Part shown: piece after piece, positions 1 to 5,383 of the stretch
Layout: each line of letters opens with the position of its first letter
Position numbering within the stretch: position 1 is the first letter of the stretch
NCBI GenBank assembly: GCA_028718465.1
Contig: JAQULX010000225.1
Coordinates: forward strand, 1 to 5,383
Length of the DNA: 5,383 nucleotides
Direction: 5' to 3'
Origin: Dehalococcoidales bacterium
GTDB lineage: Bacteria > Chloroflexota > Dehalococcoidia > Dehalococcoidales > UBA3254
The notes under the pieces: model-generated
Told to the model about the DNA's origin: nothing
Database searches by the model: none
Seen by the model: only the letters and a program-made list of their open reading frames with translations
Program-made: the position numbers and the translations under genes

Positions 1-120
1 AGAGTTGATCCGGACATCATCGGAGGAATCATCGCCAGGGTCGGCGGGAAAATACTGGACGGCAGTACCCGCAGCCGGTTAGCCGCTTTAAGAAATGAAC
101 TGATTAGCAGGGGCAATTGA
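1..120 (+). CDS. atpH: F1 ATP synthase delta subunit, C-terminal end (partial)
   Basis: Reading from base 1 gives 39 codons and a TGA stop at 118-120; the start lies left of the window. The peptide contains DPDIIGGIIARVGGKILDGS followed by a basic, leucine-rich tail. This is the conserved end of the F1 delta subunit (OSCP in mitochondria): a beta hairpin with a GG-x-x-x-DGS core, then a short helix, comparable to the IDGSVRGRL region of E. coli AtpH. Delta sits on top of the alpha3beta3 head and ties it to the b-subunit stator so that the head does not turn with gamma. The position upstream of atpA fits the standard atp order, although acs separates the two here. The rest of the protein cannot be judged. 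The family assignment is firm because motif, stop position and operon context agree. Confidence 0.92.
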   Translation, partial: RVDPDIIGGIIARVGGKILDGSTRSRLAALRNELISRGN

Positions 121-165
121 TCCGCAATGTTGGGAGCAATTCTCGCATATTGCCGGATTATTTTT
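121..165 (+). terminator. Imperfect hairpin plus T-rich tract after atpH; possible weak intrinsic terminator or attenuator
   Basis: The hairpin begins at the first base after the atpH stop. TCCGCAAT (121-128) pairs with ATTGCCGGA (149-157), with C154 bulged. Pairing continues inward as G129-T148, T130-A147 and G132-C146, then GAG (134-136) with CTC (142-144), around the loop CAATT. TTATTTTT (158-165) follows directly. A stem followed by a T tract is the layout of a Rho-independent terminator, but the stem is interrupted and the lower part is not GC-rich, so partial termination is more likely than full. It would reduce read-through from the upstream F0/delta genes into acs and atpAGD. It could instead be an mRNA processing or stabilising element. 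Confidence 0.45.
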
Positions 166-175
166 GCTATACAAT
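165..175 (+). promoter_or_regulatory. Extended -10-like promoter element upstream of acs
   Basis: TGCTATACAAT carries a TG at 165-166 one base before TATACA (168-173), and an overlapping TACAAT (170-175) that matches the sigma-70 -10 consensus in five of six positions. The nearest -35 candidate, TTGCCG at 150-155, is only 12-14 bases away, so no well-spaced -35 supports it. Extended -10 promoters can work with a poor -35. Transcription would start near 180-185, giving a leader of about 35 bases before the acs start at 217. The element lies just past the terminator-like hairpin, which is where a separate acs promoter would be expected. This rests on pattern only. Confidence 0.33.
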
Positions 176-200
176 GAAGTAGTGAAAACTAAAATATATT

Positions 201-206
201 AGGAGG
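201..206 (+). promoter_or_regulatory. Shine-Dalgarno of acs
   Basis: AGGAGG ends 10 bases before the ATG at 217, after an A/T-rich stretch. It decides the start: the alternative ATG codons at 241 and 244 have no comparable site at a usable distance. Confidence 0.8.
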
Positions 207-216
207 AAAATTACAC

Positions 217-2199
217 ATGCCCGAATCTGGTATCACTTCTATGATGGAGGAGAAGAGAATCTTCGAACCTCCAAAGGAACTGGCAAAAAAAGCTTATATA
301 AAAAGCATGGCCGAGTACAAAAAGATCTACAAACGATCTGTAGACGATCCTGAAGGTTTCTGGGGTGAACTGGCAAAGGAAAACCTGGACTGGTATAAAA
401 AATGGAATAAGGTATTGGTGGAAGATTTCTCCAAAGCCAAGCATTCCTGGTTTGTTGGCGGCAAGATCAATGTCAGCGTTAATTGCGTAGACCGCCACTG
501 CAAGACCTGGCGCCGCAATAAAGCCGCCCTTATCTGGCAGGGAGAACCTCTCGAAGAGAGCAAAACCCTGACCTATCAGGAACTTTACCGCGAGGTCAAC
601 AAATTCGCCAATGTCCTGAAAAAAATGGGTGTCAAGAAGGGCGACAGAGTTACCATCTATCTGCCCATGATTCCTGAGTTGCCCATCTCCATGTTGGCCT
701 GTGCCAGAATCGGTGCTATCCATTCAATCGTCTTCGGCGGATTCAGCGCAGAAGCTTTGCGGGACAGAATTGCCGATTGTCAGGCCACTCTGCTAATCTG
801 TGCCGATGGTTACTACCGCAACGGTAAGACCGTTGCCAGCAAAAACAGCGCTGATGCAGCCATGGCGGCCAATCCCACTATCAAAAACTCCATTGTAGTC
901 AAACGGGCCAATGTCGAAGTCGCCATGAAGGAAGGCCGCGATCAGTGGTGGCATGACCTGATGGCCGAGCCGGATATTAAACCCGAATGTGAACCGGAAG
1001 TTCTGGATGCTGAAGATCCGCTCTTTATTCTGTACACCAGCGGCAGCACCGGCAAGCCCAAAGGCGTGGTCCATACTCAGGCCGGCTATCTGCTGTACGC
1101 CCTGCAGACCACCAAATGGACTTTCGATCTGAAAGATGAAGATATCCTGATGTGCACCGCCGATATCGGCTGGATCACCGGGCACTCCTACTGCGTTTAT
1201 GGCCCGCTGGCAGCCGGCGGTACCTCTCTGATCTTCGAAAGCGTCCCCACTTATCCCAAGCCGGACAGGTTCTGGCAGATCATTGAGCAGTATAAAGTGA
1301 ATATCTTCTATACCGCTCCTACTGTCATTCGTTCTCTGATGAGAGAGAGCATTGACTACGTAAACTCTCATGACTTGTCCTCTCTCCGCATTCTGGGCAG
1401 TGTTGGCGAACCGATCAATCCCGAGGTCTGGATGTGGTACTACGAGAACATCGGCAAGAGCAAGTGCCCCATTGTGGATACTTACTGGCAGACGGAGACC
1501 GGCGGCCATGTTATAACACCTCTGCCGGGAGCCATTCCACAGAAACCGGGTTCCGCTACTGTCCCATTCCCCGGCGTCGTTCCCGTCATTCTCAGGCAGG
1601 ATGGTACCGTAGCCGAGGTCAACGAAGGCGGCTATCTGGCTATCAAGCGGCCCTGGCCCGGACTGATGCGCCGTATCTGGGGCGATGATGTTAACGATCC
1701 CAAGTCCTTCTATGAGAAATATTTTGTCCAATTCCCTGACGTTTACACCGTGGGCGACGGCGCCCGTATAGATGAAGACGGCTATATCTGGCTGATGGGT
1801 CGTATCGATGACGTCATCAAGGTTTCTGGACACCGCATCGGCACGGCTGAGGTCGAAAGCGCTCTGGTTTCCTATCCATCGGTCGCTGAAGCCGCCGTGG
1901 TAGGAATGCCGCATTCCATCAAGGGTGAAGGTATTTATGCCTATGTTACCCTGAAGAACGATGTGAACGGGACCGATGACCTGAAGAAAGAACTGGTTGC
2001 TCATGTCCGTAAAGTGATCGGCCCGATCGCCAGCCCGGACAAGATCCATTTTACCGATGCTCTACCCAAGACCCGCAGCGGTAAGATCATGAGAAGGATC
2101 CTGGTCAAGATCGCCGCCGGCGATACCAGCAATCTGGGTGATACCAGTACACTGGCTGATCCAGCGGTGGTCGATGCGTTGATCAAAGGCAAACAATAG
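217..2199 (+). CDS. acs: Acetyl-CoA synthetase, AMP-forming
   Basis: This 660-residue cytoplasmic enzyme makes acetyl-CoA from acetate, CoA and ATP through an acetyl-AMP intermediate, releasing AMP and PPi. It belongs to the ANL adenylating superfamily, and its length matches full-length bacterial Acs (about 650). Visible motifs, in order: the N-terminal Acs cap (about 35-95), the AMP-binding signature [11 protein letters not shown] (273-283), [11 protein letters not shown] (315-325), [10 protein letters not shown] (394-403), YWQTETGG (423-430), [15 protein letters not shown] (528-542) with hinge Asp531, and PKTRSGK (617-623). Lys623 matches the catalytic lysine that is reversibly acetylated in other bacteria. 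Trp424 aligns with the tryptophan that limits the acyl pocket to acetate (Trp414 in Salmonella), which favours acetate over longer acids. The C-terminal [15 protein letters not shown] is typical of true Acs. The gene is intact. It sits between atpH and atpA, an unusual place, with its own strong ribosome binding site and possibly its own promoter. Propionyl-CoA synthetase is a less likely alternative. Confidence 0.95.
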   Translation: MPESGITSMMEEKRIFEPPKELAKKAYIKSMAEYKKIYKRSVDDPEGFWGELAKENLDWYKKWNKVLVEDFSKAKHSWFVGGKINVSVNCVDRHCKTWRRNKAALIWQGEPLEESKTLTYQELYREVNKFANVLKKMGVKKGDRVTIYLPMIPELPISMLACARIGAIHSIVFGGFSAEALRDRIADCQATLLICADGYYRNGKTVASKNSADAAMAANPTIKNSIVVKRANVEVAMKEGRDQWWHDLMAEPDIKPECEPEVLDAEDPLFILYTSGSTGKPKGVVHTQAGYLLYALQTTKWTFDLKDEDILMCTADIGWITGHSYCVYGPLAAGGTSLIFESVPTYPKPDRFWQIIEQYKVNIFYTAPTVIRSLMRESIDYVNSHDLSSLRILGSVGEPINPEVWMWYYENIGKSKCPIVDTYWQTETGGHVITPLPGAIPQKPGSATVPFPGVVPVILRQDGTVAEVNEGGYLAIKRPWPGLMRRIWGDDVNDPKSFYEKYFVQFPDVYTVGDGARIDEDGYIWLMGRIDDVIKVSGHRIGTAEVESALVSYPSVAEAAVVGMPHSIKGEGIYAYVTLKNDVNGTDDLKKELVAHVRKVIGPIASPDKIHFTDALPKTRSGKIMRRILVKIAAGDTSNLGDTSTLADPAVVDALIKGKQ

Positions 2200-2213
2200 A
2201 TCCTGTAAACTCC

Positions 2214-2247
2214 ACTCCTCCTCCCCTTCGCGAAGGGGAGGAGGAGT
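2214..2247. repeat. Perfect 34-bp palindrome in the acs-atpA spacer
   Basis: Each base from 2214 to 2230 is complementary to its mirror base from 2247 back to 2231, with no mismatch; the centre is TTCGCGAA (2227-2234). In RNA it would form a stem of about 15 bp closed by a CGCG loop. The left arm is pyrimidine-rich and contains CCTCCT (2217-2222); the right arm is purine-rich and contains AGGAGG (2239-2244). The following bases (TAAAGGAAAAGG) are A/G-rich, so it lacks the T tract of an intrinsic terminator on this strand. On the other strand only TTT follows nearby. It occupies most of the 66-base spacer and ends 18 bases before the atpA start. It could be a copy of a dispersed REP-like repeat, an mRNA processing or stabilising hairpin that separates acs from atpA, or a translational control element. 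Copy number cannot be seen from one window. Confidence 0.85.
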
Positions 2248-2254
2248 AAAGGAA

Positions 2255-2261
2255 AAGGTGG
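2255..2261 (+). promoter_or_regulatory. Probable Shine-Dalgarno of atpA
   Basis: AAGGTGG matches AAGGAGG in six of seven bases and lies 4 bases before the ATG at 2266, a short spacing. AAAGGA at 2248-2253 is a weaker alternative at 12 bases. The better AGGAGG at 2239-2244 is 21 bases from the ATG, too far for direct use, and lies inside the palindrome. Confidence 0.55.
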
Positions 2262-2265
2262 GAAA

Positions 2266-3777
2266 ATGGCAACAAAAGGTCAAGATATTATTTCAGTGAT
2301 TAAGCAGCAAATCGAGCAGTTCGGCATGGCGGTATCTATGACAGACGTGGGTACCGTGATTGAAGTGGGTGATGGGATCGCCCGCGTCCACGGACTTTCC
2401 GGCTGCAAGTACAACGAACTGCTGGAGTTCTCCGACAATATAATAGGCGTGGCTCTTAACCTGGAAGAAGACAGCGTTTCAGCCATCATCATGGGCGATT
2501 ATTCCAGGATCAAGGAAGGGTCCGAGGTCAAGACCACCGGTAGAATCGCCGAAGTCCCCGTTGGCGAGGGCCTTATAGGCAGAGTAGTCGACCCGCTGGG
2601 TCGCCCTCTGGATGGGAAAGGCCCCATTAAAGTCAAACGTACCCGGCCTATCGAAAGAATTGCTCACAACGTTGTAGCGCGCGCCTCCGTCAACGCTCCG
2701 GTACAGACCGGCATTAAAGCTATCGACAGTCTGATTCCTATCGGCCGCGGACAGCGTGAATTAATCATCGGTGACCGCACTACCGGTAAAACGGCTGTAG
2801 CGCTGGATACTATCGTTAACCAAAAAGGTCAAAATCTGATCTGTATTTATGTGGCCATCGGGCAGAAAGCTTCCAAGGTCGCGCAGGTAGTCAGCGCCCT
2901 GGAGGAGAACGGAGCTATGGATCATACCATCGTAGTGATGGCCAATGCTTCCGATTCTGCCGCTTTACAGTATCTGGCCCCCTACGCCGGGTGTGCTATG
3001 GGTGAAGAGTTCATGGAGAACGGAAAAGACGCTCTTATTATATATGATGACCTCTCAAAGCATGCCTGGTCTTACCGCCAGATATCTTTGCTGCTGCGCC
3101 GCCCTCCGGGACGGGAAGCCTATCCTGGCGACGTATTTTACCTGCACAGCCGTTTGCTCGAAAGGGCTGCCAAGCTGTCTCCAAAATACGGGGGGGGTTC
3201 TTTGACCGCTTTGCCGATCATCGAAACACAGGCAGGCGATGTTTCCGCCTACATACCTACGAATGTAATCTCAATTACCGACGGCCAGATCTTTCTGGAA
3301 GCCGATCTTTTCAATGCCAACGTGCGTCCGGCTGTGAATGTGGGCCTTTCGGTTTCCCGCGTCGGCAGCTCCGCTCAGACCAAAGCCATGAAAAAGGTGG
3401 CTGCCAGGTTAAAAGGTGATCTTTCCCAGTATCAGTCACTGGAAGCCTTTGCTTCATTCGGAGGTGCTGAACTGGATAAAGCCACTCAGGACCAGTTGAA
3501 CCGGGGCAAGAGGATCATCGAAGTGCTTAAGCAGACAGTCTTCGTGCCGATGTCTCTGGAAAAACAGGTTACCATCCTCTATGCCGTCAACAACGGATAT
3601 CTGGATGATGTTCCGGTTGAAAAAATCAAGGCTTTTGAGGCCGGTTTCCATAATTTCCTGGAGACTTCATATTCTTCTTTGATGAAAAATATTGCCGACA
3701 CCAATGACATCAGCGCTGAAGATGAACAATCATTGAAGAGCGCGATCATTCAGTATAAGCAAGGTCTGAACTTATAG
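2266..3777 (+). CDS. atpA: F1 ATP synthase alpha subunit
   Basis: The 503-residue alpha subunit has the usual bacterial length and forms the alpha3beta3 hexamer with AtpD; its nucleotide sites are non-catalytic. The N-terminal helix that contacts delta is followed by the beta-barrel domain (about 25-95). The nucleotide-binding domain has the Walker A motif GDRTTGKT (169-176) and Walker B ending in [17 protein letters not shown] (256-272), followed by the very conserved [20 protein letters not shown] (275-294). The alpha/beta family signature [10 protein letters not shown] (355-364) leads into Arg365, the arginine finger that reaches the catalytic site on beta (Arg376 in E. coli). The residues after it read VGSSAQ rather than the common VGGAAQ. 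The helical C-terminal domain runs to the end. The ATG at 2266 gives the standard [20 protein letters not shown] start. A run of eight G at 3190-3197 encodes part of YGGGS. atpG follows after 30 bases, so co-transcription is likely. Confidence 0.98.
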   Translation: MATKGQDIISVIKQQIEQFGMAVSMTDVGTVIEVGDGIARVHGLSGCKYNELLEFSDNIIGVALNLEEDSVSAIIMGDYSRIKEGSEVKTTGRIAEVPVGEGLIGRVVDPLGRPLDGKGPIKVKRTRPIERIAHNVVARASVNAPVQTGIKAIDSLIPIGRGQRELIIGDRTTGKTAVALDTIVNQKGQNLICIYVAIGQKASKVAQVVSALEENGAMDHTIVVMANASDSAALQYLAPYAGCAMGEEFMENGKDALIIYDDLSKHAWSYRQISLLLRRPPGREAYPGDVFYLHSRLLERAAKLSPKYGGGSLTALPIIETQAGDVSAYIPTNVISITDGQIFLEADLFNANVRPAVNVGLSVSRVGSSAQTKAMKKVAARLKGDLSQYQSLEAFASFGGAELDKATQDQLNRGKRIIEVLKQTVFVPMSLEKQVTILYAVNNGYLDDVPVEKIKAFEAGFHNFLETSYSSLMKNIADTNDISAEDEQSLKSAIIQYKQGLNL

Positions 3778-3791
3778 AAAATATTTAAGAT

Positions 3792-3795
3792 AGGA
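3792..3795 (+). promoter_or_regulatory. Weak Shine-Dalgarno of atpG
   Basis: AGGA, 12 bases before the GTG at 3808, is the only purine-rich match in the 30-base spacer, which is otherwise A/T-rich. Together with the GTG start it suggests modest initiation, which fits one gamma per enzyme against three alpha and three beta. That link is inference. Confidence 0.4.
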
Positions 3796-3807
3796 TAATA
3801 GTAGACT

Positions 3808-4665
3808 GTGGCTAATACACGTACTCTACGCCGCCGAATCCGGGGCGTACAGAATACCGCAAAAATTACCAAAGCCATGGAAATGGTGGCCAGTTCCAAG
3901 ATGCGCAAAGCTCAGGAACACGGGCTGGCCGGAAGGCCGTATACCGCCAAAATTGAACAGGTTATTGCTGACCTGGCTGAGCTGAAGCATACGGATGGAG
4001 AGGTCCATCCTTTGCTTAAAACACGGCCGGTAAAAAAAATAGCGATAGTCCATGTTACCCCTGACCGGGGCTTTTCCGGCGGCCTGGATTCTAATTTAAA
4101 CCGGAAAACCTCCTCGTTCATTCTTCAACAGGAAGTGCCGGCAACGCTGGTACTGGTAGGAAAGCGCGGCATCGATTACATGAGACGGTACGGCAGAGAA
4201 ATAAGGGCAGAGTTCAGTAAACTGGGTGATAAACCCAGCCTGATCGATACTCTTCCCATTTCCCGGATAGTTATTGAAGATTATTCGAACGGACTGGTGG
4301 ATATGGTCTACCTGGTATATGCCAGGTTCATCAATACCATGCGTCAGGTACCGGAAATCTATCAACTGCTGCCGGTAGTGCCTGCCGAATCATCAAAGGG
4401 AAAGATAGCGGACTATATATTTGAGCCTAACCCGCAGGCTGTAATGGACAGATTGCTGCCGCGGTTTATCGAATCAGAAATTTATCATGCTGTACTGGAG
4501 TCGATTGCCAGCGAGCAATCAGCCCGTATGGTAGCGATGCGAAATGCGACCGAAAGCGCCAACGAGCTTTTGAATTCTTTGACGCTGGCATATTGCAAAG
4601 CCCGACAGGAATCCATCACCACCGAACTGCTGGATATCGTGGGCGGTGCATCAGCCATAGCGTAA
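3808..4665 (+). CDS. atpG: F1 ATP synthase gamma subunit
   Basis: This is the central rotor shaft of F1: its two long terminal helices form a coiled coil inside the alpha3beta3 head, and the middle domain contacts epsilon and the c-ring. At 285 residues it matches E. coli AtpG (287). The N-terminal helix shows RRRIRGVQNTAKITKAMEMV (8-27), with the conserved Met24 region that faces beta. The middle domain has PDRGFSGGLD (85-94), where many relatives have DRGLCGGLN. The C-terminal helix carries SEQSARMVAMRNATESA (235-251) and the gamma signature ITTELLDIVGGASA (270-283). No insertion of the chloroplast redox-switch type is present. The GTG start is chosen because MANTRTLRRRI is the normal family N-terminus. 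It lies 30 bases after atpA and 15 bases before atpD, so all three probably share a transcript. Confidence 0.97.
   Translation: MANTRTLRRRIRGVQNTAKITKAMEMVASSKMRKAQEHGLAGRPYTAKIEQVIADLAELKHTDGEVHPLLKTRPVKKIAIVHVTPDRGFSGGLDSNLNRKTSSFILQQEVPATLVLVGKRGIDYMRRYGREIRAEFSKLGDKPSLIDTLPISRIVIEDYSNGLVDMVYLVYARFINTMRQVPEIYQLLPVVPAESSKGKIADYIFEPNPQAVMDRLLPRFIESEIYHAVLESIASEQSARMVAMRNATESANELLNSLTLAYCKARQESITTELLDIVGGASAIA

Positions 4666-5383
<718 letters not shown>

Noticed and set aside
241..249. ATG at 241 or 244 as alternative acs start
   Set aside because: The AGGAGG at 201-206 is well spaced for 217 and too far from 241; no other ribosome binding site supports the later codons.
211..723. Minus-strand open frame of 170 codons over the acs 5' end
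   Set aside because: It is antisense to the conserved Acs N-terminal region, and its protein shows no family motif.
793..2049. Long open frame of 418 codons on the minus strand inside acs
   Set aside because: It lies wholly within a gene with full Acs motifs, has no recognisable domain, and is a typical shadow frame of a codon-biased gene.
2119..2154. Tandem hexapeptide repeat [12 protein letters not shown] near the acs C-terminus
   Set aside because: The same doubled segment occurs in ordinary bacterial Acs proteins, so it is a family feature and not a new repeat.
2214..2250. Palindrome as a Rho-independent terminator for acs
   Set aside because: The stem is strong, but TAAAGGAAAAGG follows on the + strand with no T tract, and only TTT follows on the minus strand; it is listed as a palindrome instead.
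3778..3807. Possible promoter in the atpA-atpG spacer (GATAAT at 3794-3799)
   Set aside because: There is no credible -35, the spacer is only 30 bases, and A/T-rich sequence makes chance matches likely.

Overview
The window is part of a bacterial F-type ATP synthase operon with one metabolic gene inserted in it. In order, all on the + strand, it holds: the last 39 codons of atpH (F1 delta), a complete acs gene (AMP-forming acetyl-CoA synthetase), complete atpA (F1 alpha), complete atpG (F1 gamma), and the first 234 codons of atpD (F1 beta), which runs off the right edge. The order atpH-atpA-atpG-atpD is the usual bacterial one. Acs between atpH and atpA is not part of it.

The organism cannot be named from this sequence. 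Base composition is moderate, AGGAGG-type ribosome binding sites are used, and two of the four visible starts are GTG. The F1 proteins are clearly bacterial. My impression, at low confidence and from the general look of AtpA and AtpG, is an anaerobic Chloroflexota lineage (Dehalococcoidia-like). A database search would be needed to test that.

Layout. 1-120: end of atpH. 121-216: intergenic, with an imperfect hairpin starting right after the atpH stop, a T-rich tract, an extended -10-like promoter element and a strong Shine-Dalgarno. 217-2199: acs. 2200-2265: spacer dominated by a perfect 34-bp palindrome whose arms carry CCTCCT and AGGAGG. 2266-3777: atpA. 3808-4665: atpG, with a GTG start and a weak ribosome binding site. 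4681-5383: atpD, with a GTG start and a strong ribosome binding site. No intergenic stretch exceeds 100 bases, and no tRNA, rRNA, CRISPR or transposase gene is visible.

How the genes work together. Alpha, beta, gamma and delta belong to the F1 head and stalk, which makes ATP from ADP and phosphate using an ion gradient. Acs spends ATP (to AMP and PPi) to activate acetate to acetyl-CoA. The two functions therefore meet at the adenylate pool, but a direct regulatory link is only inferred. The two structured spacers around acs suggest it may be transcribed or translated partly independently of the atp genes.

I see no wholly new system here. The points worth a second look are the acs insertion and the RNA-level signals on either side of it.
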